Notes: generated by a model not told the origin, from the sequence alone. A DNA stretch of 19,256 nt from Deltaproteobacteria bacterium (GCA_021372695.1 JAJFTY010000144.1:1-19256); one strand, 5' to 3'. Counted from the stretch's first letter, positions 8,241 to 16,543 are shown. Translations and numbers: made by a program.

Positions 8241-8260
8241 TCCCCCGGGTCTGCGGGGGA
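8241..8260 (+). other. Hairpin between kinase and regulator genes
   Basis: TCCCCCG (8241-8247) and CGGGGGA (8254-8260) form a perfect 7-bp stem with a 6-base loop in the 63-base gap between the NtrY-like and NtrX-like genes. A purine-rich stretch, AAGAAAAGGA, follows instead of a T run, so it is not a standard terminator. It could stabilise or segment the mRNA, or slow translation coupling. Confidence 0.5.
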
Positions 8261-8286
8261 AAGAAAAGGACGGCGAAATCGGAATC

Positions 8287-9681
8287 ATGAACAAGACAAT
8301 CCTGGTTGTAGACGACGAAGTGAGCATCTGCCAGACCCTCGGGGGGATCCTGAGCGACGAAGGGTATGAGGTGGTTACGGCAGGCAGCGGAGAGGAGGCC
8401 CTGCGGGTTCTCGAGGATGAGCAGCCCCATCTGATTCTTCTGGACATCTGGCTGCCGGGGATGGATGGGATCGAAACGCTGAAGGCGATCAAGAGCGCCC
8501 ACCCGCAGCTGCAGGTGGTGGTGATGTCGGGCCACGGCACCATCGAAACGGCCGTCAAGGCGACGAAACTCGGGGCCTTCGATTTCATCGAAAAGCCCCT
8601 CTCGCTCGAAAAGGTGATCCTGGCGGTCAACCATGCCCTGGACCTGGTCCGGCTGGAGGAGGAGAATCTCCTCCTGCGGCAGAGGGTCAGCCATGAGTAC
8701 GAGCTGACGGGAAACAGCGGTCCGATCCAGGACCTCAAGGAGGTGATCGGCATCGTCGCCCCGACCAACGCCTGGATCCTGATCATGGGAGAAAACGGGA
8801 CGGGCAAGGAACTGGTCGCCCGCTCCGTGCACCGGCTGAGCCGTCGGGCACAGAAGCCGTTCGTCGAGGTCAACTGTGCGGCCATCCCGGAAGACCTGAT
8901 CGAGAGCGAGCTGTTCGGCCATGAGAAGGGGGCCTTTACCGGGGCGACCGCCAAAAAGCGGGGGAAGTTCGACCTGGCCAACGAAGGGACGATCTTTCTC
9001 GACGAGGTGGCCGACATGAGCCTCAAGGCACAGGCAAAGGTCCTCCGGATCCTCCAGGAGAAGAAGTTCGAACGGGTCGGCGGAAACCGGCTCATCCCGA
9101 CCGATGTGCGGGTGCTCGCCGCGACGAACAAGGATCTCGAAAGGGAGATGGAGGACGGGCGGTTCCGCCAGGATCTCTACTACCGCCTGAACGTGATCCC
9201 GCTCCGGATCCCCCCGCTGCGCGACCGGAAAGAAGACATCCCGCTCCTGGTTGATCGGTTTCTCAAGGATTTCGCCAAGAAAGAGGGCGATCCGGAAAAG
9301 ACGGTCACCGATGAGGTGATGGTCGCCCTGATGAAATACCACTGGCCGGGGAATGTCCGGGAGCTGAAAAATGTGATCGAGCGGCTGGTGATCATGACCC
9401 AGACGGCTGTGATCTCGAAGTGCGACATCGCGCCCCTGTTCCAGGAGGGTGCCGCTCAATCGCCCACTGTGGAACCGGAGATCTCGTCCGAGTCCGACTC
9501 CTTCCGCGCCGCGAAACAGGACTTCGAGCGCCAGTACATCATGCGGAAACTCAAGGAGTTTGACGGCAACATCTCCCGGACGGCCGAGGCGATCGGGCTG
9601 GAGCGGAGCAATCTTCACAAGAAGATCCGCAGCTACGACCTCGAGGTGAGAAATGGGTCGGGCGAGGCGGCGGAGAACTGA
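8287..9681 (+). CDS. ntrX: NtrX-like sigma-54-dependent response regulator
   Basis: The protein has 464 residues in three domains. The receiver domain (1-120) has D9, D10, phosphorylation site D53 in LLDIWLPGMDG and K103. The AAA+ sigma-54 activation domain (about 140-370) has Walker A GENGTGKE (168-175), an intact GAFTGA loop (215-220), Walker B IFLDE (236-240) and the arginine region FRQDLYYRLNV (293-303). The C-terminal Fis-type helix-turn-helix (about 410-455) includes GNISRTAEAIGLERSNLHKKI. Segments such as ADMSLKAQAKVLRILQEKKFERVGG resemble NtrX more than NtrC or AtoC. It is the expected partner of the kinase upstream and can be expected to activate RNA polymerase-sigma-54. The candidate sigma-54 promoter of lpxC is a possible target. 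The gene ends 14 bases before a strong terminator. Confidence 0.92.
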   Translation: MNKTILVVDDEVSICQTLGGILSDEGYEVVTAGSGEEALRVLEDEQPHLILLDIWLPGMDGIETLKAIKSAHPQLQVVVMSGHGTIETAVKATKLGAFDFIEKPLSLEKVILAVNHALDLVRLEEENLLLRQRVSHEYELTGNSGPIQDLKEVIGIVAPTNAWILIMGENGTGKELVARSVHRLSRRAQKPFVEVNCAAIPEDLIESELFGHEKGAFTGATAKKRGKFDLANEGTIFLDEVADMSLKAQAKVLRILQEKKFERVGGNRLIPTDVRVLAATNKDLEREMEDGRFRQDLYYRLNVIPLRIPPLRDRKEDIPLLVDRFLKDFAKKEGDPEKTVTDEVMVALMKYHWPGNVRELKNVIERLVIMTQTAVISKCDIAPLFQEGAAQSPTVEPEISSESDSFRAAKQDFERQYIMRKLKEFDGNISRTAEAIGLERSNLHKKIRSYDLEVRNGSGEAAEN

Positions 9682-9695
9682 GACCGACGATCGAA

Positions 9696-9745
9696 CGAAA
9701 CAAGAAAAAAGGGACAGATTGGAAATCTGTCCCTTTTTTGTTTCG
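9696..9745. terminator. Long bidirectional intrinsic terminator
   Basis: GGGACAGATT (9711-9720) pairs perfectly with AATCTGTCCC (9724-9733). It is flanked by six A (9705-9710) and six T (9734-9739). Beyond these CGAAAC (9696-9701) and GTTTCG (9740-9745) extend the inverted repeat, with a 3-base insertion on the left. It gives a T run on either strand and sits between the convergent ntrX-like gene (+) and flippase-like gene (-). Confidence 0.95.
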
Positions 9746-9769
9746 ACATCATCCGAATCGGTTGCGGAA

Positions 9770-10738
9770 TCAGTTCTGCCGGCGGAGGTCCGCGACGGAA
9801 AAACGGTTGAAGGGCAGGAAGATGAAGCCCAGGACGATGACGATTCCGATCGAGAGGGCGTGGTAGATGACGGCGAAGCTCAGGGCATCCGTCTTCGGGA
9901 CCCCGAAAAGGGAGAGTCCGAGAATACAGAAGTAGTGCCAGTTCCCGATGAAACCGGGCGCCGTGGGGATGGCAATCCCGACGAGGAGAATGACCATCAG
10001 GACAAAAGCGGCTGCGGCGGGCAGGTTGAAGCCGAAGGCCAGGAAGAGCAGGTAGACGGCCAGCACGTCGAGGAGCCAGATGACGATCGACAGGAGTGTG
10101 ACCCAGAGCAGGAGCAGAGGATCAACCACGATCCGGAACCCTTCGATGAAACGGTCGATCAGCCGGTCGACGGCTCTGGCGTAGCGCTCCGGCAGCCGAC
10201 CGATCAGGGGGGCCAGGGCCTGGAGCGTCGCTTCCCTGCGGACGATCATCAGGACCATCAGCGCGGACAAGGCGAGAGTCACCAGGACGAACAGGGCGCA
10301 GGCGCGCATCAGCCAGGTTGGCAGCGGCGTGAGGAGGAGGGCGATCACCGCGATGATCATGACCGTGAGGCAGTCAAGCGCCCTTTCCACGAAGATCGTT
10401 CCCAGCGCCGAGCTCATGGGAATGGTGCTTTTCTTCGAGATGAGATAGGGCCGCGCCAGCTCTCCCAGGCGCGCCGGAATGGCGATGATGGCAAGAAATC
10501 CAACGCAGGTGACGGAAAAGAGGGAGAGCTGATCGACCCGCCCGATCGGCCTCAGAATCAGCCCCCAGCGGATGGACCTCAGGAGCTGCATCAAAAACAT
10601 CACGGCCAGGGAAGTGACGACGTACCCGCCGTGGATCGTGCGGAAGCCATCGATCACTCCCCCGAAGTCAATGCCACGGACGGAGAGCCAGACCAGCAGG
10701 ATGCTGAGCGCCAGCCCCGCAATCAACTTTTTCTTCAT
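9770..10738 (-). CDS. Flippase-like/lysylphosphatidylglycerol synthase TM-region family protein
   Basis: The protein has 322 residues and is a polytopic inner-membrane protein with about eight hydrophobic segments (for example 5-20, 41-54, 73-88, 125-138, 148-166, 208-236, 243-258 and 287-309). It shows the family signatures PARLGELARPYL (88-99) and PTAPGFIGNWHYF (258-270), which place it in the UPF0104/LPG_synthase_TM family (PF03706). That family covers the flippase part of MprF and many stand-alone proteins suspected of moving lipid-linked intermediates. The soluble synthase domain is absent, so aminoacyl transfer is not expected. The substrate is unknown. The ATG follows GAGGG and lies 59 bases after the lipoprotein gene, making it the last gene of the dnaJ transcript. 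Confidence 0.88.
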   Translation of the reverse strand: MKKKLIAGLALSILLVWLSVRGIDFGGVIDGFRTIHGGYVVTSLAVMFLMQLLRSIRWGLILRPIGRVDQLSLFSVTCVGFLAIIAIPARLGELARPYLISKKSTIPMSSALGTIFVERALDCLTVMIIAVIALLLTPLPTWLMRACALFVLVTLALSALMVLMIVRREATLQALAPLIGRLPERYARAVDRLIDRFIEGFRIVVDPLLLLWVTLLSIVIWLLDVLAVYLLFLAFGFNLPAAAAFVLMVILLVGIAIPTAPGFIGNWHYFCILGLSLFGVPKTDALSFAVIYHALSIGIVIVLGFIFLPFNRFSVADLRRQN

Positions 10739-10797
10739 CGGCCCTCATCCGTTTTCGCATTCCTGCGGAACCGATACCGTCATCGCCCCAAAGACGG

Positions 10798-11199
10798 CTA
10801 TTTCTTGATCAGATTGTCACCGATCTTATCGTGGATGAGCTGCGATGAGAGCTTGTTTCCGATCAGGCCGACGCGAACGGAGACCGTGGTTACGTTCTTC
10901 GCCTTGTAGGTGACCAGGATCGTGACTTTTTCATCATTGATCATGGCCGTGATCTTGCCGTTCCCGATCTCCTTGTCCGGCAGGACGTCCAGGCCGCGCA
11001 TATCCGCCACGGTCTTCTGGCAGGCGTTCCAGGTCTGGTCGAAGTCGAAGTAGTAGTCGGTCTTCATCTCGCCGTTGATGTACATGTAGGTTCCGGAGCC
11101 CGCGCCCACCGCCGCACCGCCGACCAGAAGCGCACCGCAGCCTGAGATCAGAAATGCGGCCATGACCAGCAATACGATCCATCCTTTTGCCATTCGCAT
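10798..11199 (-). CDS. DUF3568-type small lipoprotein
   Basis: From the chosen ATG the protein has 133 residues. It begins with a lipoprotein signal: a hydrophobic run and the lipobox LISGC with the lipidated cysteine at residue 21. After a glycine-alanine-rich linker, the soluble domain opens with YMYINGEMKTDYYFDFDQTWNAC and continues as alternating strands ending in KIGDNLIKK. This pattern fits DUF3568 lipoproteins, whose function is unknown. The frame is open to 11232, but the first 11 codons contain the Shine-Dalgarno sequence (AAGGA, complement of 11206-11210, 6 bases before the ATG), so 11199 is preferred. It lies 54 bases after dnaJ and 59 before the flippase-like gene. The residue after the lipidated Cys is Gly, which does not suggest inner-membrane retention. 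Confidence 0.8.
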   Translation of the reverse strand: MRMAKGWIVLLVMAAFLISGCGALLVGGAAVGAGSGTYMYINGEMKTDYYFDFDQTWNACQKTVADMRGLDVLPDKEIGNGKITAMINDEKVTILVTYKAKNVTTVSVRVGLIGNKLSSQLIHDKIGDNLIKK

Positions 11200-11253
11200 G
11201 ATTTTTCCTTTCTGTTGAGGATGATCAGTCACCCCGATTCATGATTCCCTGTT

Positions 11254-12327
11254 TCAATGAGCTGACTCTTTTTCACTCAGCCGGTCGAACTCCCTGAGCA
11301 ACTCCTCCTGTTTCTTGGTGAGCTTCTCGGGGATGGTGACCACAGTCTCGATGATCTGGTCGCCCCGCCCGTATCCGCGCAGGTGCGCAATGCCTTTGCC
11401 CTTCAGGCGGAACACCTTGCCGGTCGGCGTTCCCCGGGGGATCTTGAGCTTTTCGGTGCCCGTCAGGGTCGGCGCCTCGACGCTTCCTCCGAGCGCTGCC
11501 TGGACGAAGGTGATCGGAACCCGGCAGTAGACGTCGTCGCCGTTTCGTTCGAAGACATCGTGGGGTTCCACCTCGATGAAGACATAGAGATCGCCGGTCG
11601 GTCCGCCGTATTCGCCCTCCTCCCCTTCGCCCCGGAGCCGGAGGCGCGATCCCGTCTCCACGCCGGCCGGAATCTTGAGCTGGACTGTTTTCGAGACCCA
11701 GACCTTTCCCCCGCCATGGCACTCCGTGCAGGGCGTCGTGATGACCCTCCCTTGCCCCCGGCACTGGGGACAGGTCGTGCTGATGTGGAAAAAGCCGCTC
11801 GATTGGGTCACCTGACCCCGTCCGCCGCAGCGGCTGCAGATCTGGGGAGACGTCCCCGGCGCGCACCCCGCTCCCTGGCACACGGTGCAACGGGTATATT
11901 TTTCCAGTTCGATCTCGGTGCTCGTTCCCAGGGCCGCATCCATGAAGGAGATCTGGAGGTCATAGCGCAGATCGGCGCCGGCCTGGGGAGATGTCCGTGA
12001 ACGGCCGCGGCCCGTATTGAAGCCGAAGACATCGCCGAAGATGTCTCCGAAGTTTGAGAAGATGTCCTCGAAGCCGGAAAAGCCGCGGTAGCCGGCGCCG
12101 CTCAGGCCTTCGTGGCCGTAACGGTCATAAATCTCGCGCTTTTCCCCGTCGCTCAGGACCTCATAGGCCTCGGCCGCCTCCTTGAACTTCTCCTCCGCCG
12201 TCTTATCCCCCGGATTTCGGTCCGGATGGTACTGCATGGCGAGCTTGCGGTAGCTCTTCTTGATCTCTTCCCCGGAGGCGCTTCGTTCCACCCCCAGGAC
12301 TTCATAGTAACACTGTTTTGACGCCAT
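11254..12327 (-). CDS. dnaJ: Chaperone protein DnaJ (type I, Hsp40)
   Basis: DnaJ delivers unfolded clients to DnaK and stimulates its ATPase. From ATG 12327 the protein has 357 residues. The J domain (1-70) includes HPD (34-36). A Gly/Phe region follows (about 75-110). The zinc-finger domain has all four CxxCxGxG repeats: CTVCQGAG (147-154), CSRCGGRG (164-171), CPQCRGQG (186-193) and CTECHGGG (200-207). The two C-terminal beta domains follow, so it is a complete type I DnaJ. The frame extends to a TTG at 12339, but the family begins with the sequence seen from 12327 ([13 protein letters not shown]). No dnaK or grpE is nearby. A sigma-70-like promoter and a leader hairpin lie upstream, and no CIRCE element is visible. 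Confidence 0.97.
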   Translation of the reverse strand: MASKQCYYEVLGVERSASGEEIKKSYRKLAMQYHPDRNPGDKTAEEKFKEAAEAYEVLSDGEKREIYDRYGHEGLSGAGYRGFSGFEDIFSNFGDIFGDVFGFNTGRGRSRTSPQAGADLRYDLQISFMDAALGTSTEIELEKYTRCTVCQGAGCAPGTSPQICSRCGGRGQVTQSSGFFHISTTCPQCRGQGRVITTPCTECHGGGKVWVSKTVQLKIPAGVETGSRLRLRGEGEEGEYGGPTGDLYVFIEVEPHDVFERNGDDVYCRVPITFVQAALGGSVEAPTLTGTEKLKIPRGTPTGKVFRLKGKGIAHLRGYGRGDQIIETVVTIPEKLTKKQEELLREFDRLSEKESAH

Positions 12328-12421
12328 TCGCCCTTTCAACTTCCTTCTGCTGTATTCTGCCGGATTGACCGGCCACTGCCAGCCGCCCTGGACCGGACGA
12401 CGATGCGCTCGCCGCGGACGT

Positions 12422-12457
12422 CATTCCCGCGAAAGGTGGCCACACCTTGCCGGGATG
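12422..12457 (-). other. Hairpin at the start of the dnaJ leader
   Basis: AAGGTG (12433-12438) and CACCTT (12443-12448) form a 6-bp stem with a 4-base loop. It is continued by CATTCCCG (12422-12429) against CGGGATG (12451-12457), with small internal bulges. If transcription starts near 12464, this folds at about +7 to +42 of the dnaJ mRNA. The 17 bases 12419-12435 match the repeat unit at 16678-16705 (complementary strand) at 16 of 17 positions, so it may derive from a dispersed palindromic repeat. Confidence 0.5.
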
Positions 12458-12470
12458 CCCATCGCGCCGT

Positions 12471-12498
12471 AACATAATAATTCCTTTTCGGATGTCAA
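12471..12498 (-). promoter_or_regulatory. Candidate sigma-70 promoter of dnaJ
   Basis: On the minus strand a perfect -35 TTGACA (complement of 12493-12498) is followed after 16 bases by TATGTT (complement of 12471-12476; 4 of 6 to TATAAT). The start would be near 12464, leaving a leader of about 137 bases before dnaJ. I see no sigma-32 type element. Confidence 0.6.
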
Positions 12499-12555
12499 CC
12501 CGGGACCGCGGTCGTACCCGGCCCTCCAGGGCTGGCTTCCGGCACCCCTGCGCGG

Positions 12556-13440
12556 CTACCGGACCAGGCGGTTCAGGGCCTCGCGGTACTTCTCGCCGGT
12601 CTTCTCGACGATCTCCGCGGGGAGCTCCGGCGCCGGAGGTTTCTGGTTCCAGCCGATCGAGATCAGATAGTCCCGCAGGAACTGCTTGTCGTAACTCTTC
12701 TGGGGGCGTCCCACTTCATAGTCGTCCTTCGGCCAGAATCGCGAGGAGTCGGGGGTGAGGAGCTCATCGATGAGGATCAGTTTCCCGTCCAGAAGGCCGA
12801 ACTCCATCTTCGTGTCGGCGATGATGATACCAGCCTTGTCGGCGATGACGGCGGCCCGTTCATAGATGGCGAGGCTCGCCCTGATGATCTGATCCGTCAG
12901 CTCCGCGCCGATGATCTTCTCCATCTCCTTGCGGCCGATCGGCAGGTCGTGTTCGCCGTCCGCGGCCTTGGTCGAGGGGGTGAAGAGGGTCTGCGGAAGC
13001 CGTGACGACTCCTTCAGCCTCGGCGGCAGCACGATCCCGGAGACCGGCTTCCCCTGGCTGTAATCCTTCCAGCCGGAGCCGCTCAGGTAACCGCGCACGA
13101 TGCACTCGACCGGCAGCGGCTTCGCCTTCTTCACCAGCATGCTTCGGCCCCGCAGCACCTCCCGGTAGGGGGCGCAGGCGGCGGGATAGTCATCCGGATT
13201 CGTAGAAATGACATGGTTCGGGAGGATGTCGGCCATCTTTTCGAACCAGAACGCGGACATCCGCGTCAGAACCTCGCCTTTTCCCGGGACCGGGTTCGGC
13301 ATGATGAAGTCGAAGGCGGAGATCCGGTCGGTCGCAACGATCAGCAGCTGGGAATCGAATGCGTAGATGTCGCGGACCTTTCCGGTGCTCGCGGCCTTCA
13401 TCCCCTTGAAATCGGTCTTCATGATCCCTGGATTGCTCAC
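12556..13440 (-). CDS. purC: Phosphoribosylaminoimidazole-succinocarboxamide synthase (SAICAR synthetase)
   Basis: PurC joins aspartate to CAIR with ATP in de novo purine synthesis. The protein has 294 residues, the length of the longer (yeast-like) class of the family. It shows GKVRDIYAF (20-28), ATDRISAFD (36-44), signature 1 [19 protein letters not shown] (109-127) and signature 2 [16 protein letters not shown] (221-236). The start is GTG at 13440, with AGGAG (complement of 13447-13451) six bases upstream, better than the internal ATG seven codons on. It lies 20 bases after the hydrolase gene and is probably co-transcribed with it. No other purine gene is in the window. Confidence 0.97.
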   Translation of the reverse strand: MSNPGIMKTDFKGMKAASTGKVRDIYAFDSQLLIVATDRISAFDFIMPNPVPGKGEVLTRMSAFWFEKMADILPNHVISTNPDDYPAACAPYREVLRGRSMLVKKAKPLPVECIVRGYLSGSGWKDYSQGKPVSGIVLPPRLKESSRLPQTLFTPSTKAADGEHDLPIGRKEMEKIIGAELTDQIIRASLAIYERAAVIADKAGIIIADTKMEFGLLDGKLILIDELLTPDSSRFWPKDDYEVGRPQKSYDKQFLRDYLISIGWNQKPPAPELPAEIVEKTGEKYREALNRLVR

Positions 13441-13460
13441 GTCTCTCTCCTTTTTTCTCT

Positions 13461-14090
13461 TCAGCGCAGGAAGGGATTGAACTGCTTTTCGTGGCCGATG
13501 GTCGAGGTCGGCCTGCTCCCGTAGTTATGGCCTGGCAGAACGATGGTCTCGTCAGGAAGGGTGCAGATCTTCCGCCGGATCGATTCAAACATGACCCTTT
13601 CGGAACCGCCGGGCAGGTCGCTCCTTCCCACACCTTCCACGAAAAGGGTATCGCCCGTGAAGGCGTAGCCATCCAGGAGCAAAACAGCGCTCCCCGGAGA
13701 GTGCCCCGGAGTGTGGATGACCTTGAGATGGACCTCCCCGGCATCGATGAGATCGCCGTCCTGGACCGTCCGATCGGCCGGGGGCGACTGCTTGGCCCCG
13801 AACATGTCGAGCATGTACCGCGGAGTGCAGACGAGCATGTCCGCATCATCTGCATGGATGATGATGGGCGCACCGGTCTTCTCCTTCATTTCCCAGTTTC
13901 CGCTGGTGTGGTCCACATGACCGTGGGTGTTGACGATGGAGCGGATCTTGACTCCACGCTTCCTGGCCGCCTCGATGATGCCGTCCACGTCCTCCGCAGG
14001 ATCGATCACGATCGCATCGCCGCTCTGCTCGTCGCCCACCAGATAGGCGAAAACCGCCATCTGTCCGACCTGCCGCTGCTCGATGAACAT
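13461..14090 (-). CDS. MBL-fold metallo-hydrolase (glyoxalase II-like)
   Basis: The protein has 209 residues and a complete metallo-beta-lactamase metal site: THGHVDH (55-61, with H56, H58, D60 and H61), H130 in [10 protein letters not shown]147 in FTGDTLF and H188 in LPGHNYG. It resembles the compact glyoxalase II-like hydrolases (thioester hydrolases or related enzymes) and lacks the long C-terminal substrate domain of classical GloB, so the substrate cannot be named. The ATG at 14090 has GGGAGGG (complement of 14096-14102) five bases upstream. It is the first gene of a two-gene unit with purC. A functional link to purine synthesis is not evident. Confidence 0.9.
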   Translation of the reverse strand: MFIEQRQVGQMAVFAYLVGDEQSGDAIVIDPAEDVDGIIEAARKRGVKIRSIVNTHGHVDHTSGNWEMKEKTGAPIIIHADDADMLVCTPRYMLDMFGAKQSPPADRTVQDGDLIDAGEVHLKVIHTPGHSPGSAVLLLDGYAFTGDTLFVEGVGRSDLPGGSERVMFESIRRKICTLPDETIVLPGHNYGSRPTSTIGHEKQFNPFLR

Positions 14091-14174
14091 CCAGTCCCTC
14101 CCTTTTCCGGGCCGTCGGCGAAGCCCGACGCGTCACCGGAACTCCCACATTTCACGTCCGATCTAGGGCATGCC

Positions 14175-14202
14175 ACTATCATTTTTTCGCCTTCGAAGTC
14201 AA
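14175..14202 (-). promoter_or_regulatory. Candidate sigma-70 promoter of the hydrolase-purC operon
   Basis: On the minus strand TTGACT (complement of 14197-14202, 5 of 6) is followed after 16 bases by GATAGT (complement of 14175-14180, 4 of 6). The spacer holds an A tract. The start would be near 14168, about 78 bases before the hydrolase ATG. The leader contains a 6-bp hairpin CGTCGG/CCGACG (14113-14118 with 14125-14130). No PurR-like operator was recognised. Confidence 0.45.
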
Positions 14203-14297
14203 TGGGATTTGCGCTGTGCAGGGCGACCGTGCCGAGCCTTCCATCCGCTGTTCGGGAGAGGCTCCGGGCACTTCCGGCAAAGCCGGGTTCATGGCAT

Positions 14298-16313
14298 TCA
14301 GGGGGCCGTCGGCCTCGGGGTCAGGATGCTTTCCCCGGGGCCGAAAAGATCCCTGACCTTCCGGATGTCCTGGGCGTCTCCGACCACGAACAGGATGTCG
14401 CCGGCGGCAAAGGTCAGGTCGGCGGGGGGATTGGAGATGATCTCGGATTTCCGGTTGACCGCCAGGAGCGTGACGCCATGCCTCTTGCGCATCTCGGTCT
14501 CCTGGAGCGTCCGGCCGACGGCGGAGGAGCCCTCCCCCAGGCGGAAGGAGGCGATTTCCAGATCCGGCAGGCAGCTCTCCACCGTGCATACGGGCAGGCC
14601 GCTGCGGGAGAAACTCCGGAACATGTCGTAGCCTTCCGAACGGATCTCCCCGGTCATCTTTTCGATCTCCTCCTTGGGAATGAAGTATTTTGCCAGGACG
14701 CGGCTGAAGATTTCCACCGAGGTTTCGAACTCCTCGGGGATCACGTCGCTGGCTCCCAGTTCGATCAGGGCTCCCATTTCCGAGACGTAGCGGGTGCGTA
14801 CGAGGATGTAGATCCGGGGGTTCAGCCTCCTGGCCAACTCCGTGATCCTGCGCGTGGCAATCGGGTCGTTGATCACGATGACCAGGGTTCTCGCCTGACG
14901 GATGCCTGCGTGAATCAGCACGGCCGCTTTCGTCGCGTCGCCGAAGGTGATCGGCTCCCCCTTGGCGCGCTCCGTTCGGACCGAGGCGGGGTTCATCTCG
15001 ATGATGGCGTAGGGGATGCCGGCATTTCCGGCCGCCCGGGCCAAGTTCTTCCCGTTCAGGCCGAAGCCCACGATGATGATGTGATTCTCCCGGGGGATGA
15101 CTTTTCCCGATGCCGTGACCGCCTTTTCCTTTTTCAGCCGCTTGGGCAGAGGCAGGCGGTTGGCGCGTTCGGCCACGGCCGGGGCGGCGGCGATCAGAAA
15201 TGGGGAGGCCATCATCGTCAGGACCGAGACGGAGAGAAAGGTTTGGTAATCGTAGGTGGAGACAAGCCCCTCGGAGATTCCCGTTTCCGCCAGGATGAAG
15301 GAGAATTCCCCCACCTGGCAGATCGCGATGCCGGCGATCATGGCCGGCCGCAGGGAAAGCCCCGAAGCGAAGGCTGCAATGCCGCCCGTCAGCGACTTGA
15401 CCAGGAGGACGCCGACGGCCGTCAACAGCAGCAACAGGGGATGCTGCCAGAAATACCCGATGTCGAGCAGCATGCCTACGGAGACGAAGAAGAAGCTCGT
15501 GAACACATCCTTGAAGGGGAGGATCTCGCCCAGGGCCTGATGGCTGTATTCGGAATCCGAGATGATCAGCCCCGCCAGGAAGGAGCCGAGGGCCAGGGAG
15601 AGTCCGGCCATCTGGGTGAGCCACGCGACGGCGAGGCAGATGGCGAGCGTCGTGATCAGAAACAGTTCCCGGCTCCTGGTCTTGGCGATGCCGAAGAAGA
15701 GCCGGGGGATGAGCCACCGCGAGAGGAACGGAACGAGCAGGACGATGCCGACGATCTTGCCGGCGAGAACGGCGATGATGTGCCACTCGGTCTGCTGTGT
15801 TCCCGCCACCAGCGGGATCAGCAGCATCATCGGGACCACGGCCAGATCCTGGAAGATGAGGATGCCCAGGGATGCGTTCCCCTGGGGCGTATCCATCTCG
15901 GCGCGGTCCTGAAAGACCTTCATGACGATGGCGGTGCTGCTGAGTGAGACGAGAAAGCCGGCGAAGACCGCCTCCCCCGTATCGAAGCCCGCAATCCGCG
16001 CCACGGCAAAGGTGATGAGAATCGTGAGCACGATCTGTACGGAGCCGCCCAGCAGGACCGGTTTCCGGATCCGGAAGAGGCTCCGGAAGGAGAACTCCAG
16101 CCCGATCGTGAACATCAGCAGGATGATGCCCGTCTCTGCGAGCGTCTTGACCGAGTCGATCTCGTGAACCAGGGCGAATCCGTGCGGTCCGGCCAGGAGG
16201 CCCGTGAGCAGAAAGCCCACGATGATGGGCAGTCGCATCTGGTGGCAGATATAGATCACCACCACGGAAAGCAGGATGATGACCAGGATGTCGTTGAGGA
16301 TGGGGGAATCCAT
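14298..16313 (-). CDS. CPA2-family cation:proton antiporter with RCK (TrkA-N/TrkA-C) domains
   Basis: The protein has 671 residues. Residues 1-380 form a Na+/H+ exchanger-type membrane domain with about 12 segments, including GFLLTGLLAGP (33-43), the unwound-helix region SLSSTAIV (123-130) and the transport motif IFQDLAVVP (153-161) with D156. A cytoplasmic TrkA-N/RCK domain follows (about 410-530) with the nucleotide-binding motif GFGLNG (416-421) and acidic E439 at the end of the second strand. A TrkA-C domain comes last (about 580-655, AAGDILFVVGD). The layout matches KefB/KefC/YbaL-type K+ efflux or K+/H+ antiporters gated by nucleotide. No KefF/KefG partner gene is adjacent, and glutathione gating cannot be judged. 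It appears monocistronic. The ribosome binding site before ATG 16313 is weak (GAGTGAG). Confidence 0.92.
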   Translation of the reverse strand: MDSPILNDILVIILLSVVVIYICHQMRLPIIVGFLLTGLLAGPHGFALVHEIDSVKTLAETGIILLMFTIGLEFSFRSLFRIRKPVLLGGSVQIVLTILITFAVARIAGFDTGEAVFAGFLVSLSSTAIVMKVFQDRAEMDTPQGNASLGILIFQDLAVVPMMLLIPLVAGTQQTEWHIIAVLAGKIVGIVLLVPFLSRWLIPRLFFGIAKTRSRELFLITTLAICLAVAWLTQMAGLSLALGSFLAGLIISDSEYSHQALGEILPFKDVFTSFFFVSVGMLLDIGYFWQHPLLLLLTAVGVLLVKSLTGGIAAFASGLSLRPAMIAGIAICQVGEFSFILAETGISEGLVSTYDYQTFLSVSVLTMMASPFLIAAAPAVAERANRLPLPKRLKKEKAVTASGKVIPRENHIIIVGFGLNGKNLARAAGNAGIPYAIIEMNPASVRTERAKGEPITFGDATKAAVLIHAGIRQARTLVIVINDPIATRRITELARRLNPRIYILVRTRYVSEMGALIELGASDVIPEEFETSVEIFSRVLAKYFIPKEEIEKMTGEIRSEGYDMFRSFSRSGLPVCTVESCLPDLEIASFRLGEGSSAVGRTLQETEMRKRHGVTLLAVNRKSEIISNPPADLTFAAGDILFVVGDAQDIRKVRDLFGPGESILTPRPTAP

Positions 16314-16543
16314 GATCTCACTCTACCGAAGATCGGATAAAGCCGCCCGGAGGAGGCCAACCTTTCCGGCTTGGGAAAAAGCCTGAACCGGCGCCGCGCC
16401 CTTGTGAACCTTTGGGGCACTGGAACACATATGATTAATATTTAACGTGATTCATGTCATCATCCGGAATGACTGTCAAGAAAAATGAACTACATCCGTG
16501 GTGAACGGCACACGCGTTCATTCCATATCGCGGCACCATTCTG

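Noticed and set aside
7981..9618. 545-codon minus-strand open frame opposite the NtrX-like gene
   Set aside because: Shadow of the conserved regulator. No domain, and no ribosome binding site or promoter supports it.
9653..10909. 418-codon plus-strand open frame with very acidic sequence opposite the flippase-like gene
   Set aside because: The acidic and glutamine-rich composition is what the complement of a hydrophobic membrane-protein gene yields. It also runs through the strong terminator.
13491..15947. 818-codon plus-strand open frame across the hydrolase and antiporter genes
   Set aside because: It spans two unrelated conserved minus-strand genes and their intergenic region. The product is low-complexity and charged; it is an artefact of codon bias.
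16440..16479. Sigma-70 promoter for the antiporter gene using minus-strand TTGACA (complement of 16474-16479)
   Set aside because: No -10 hexamer with more than three matches is found at 16-18 bases spacing, so I did not list it.
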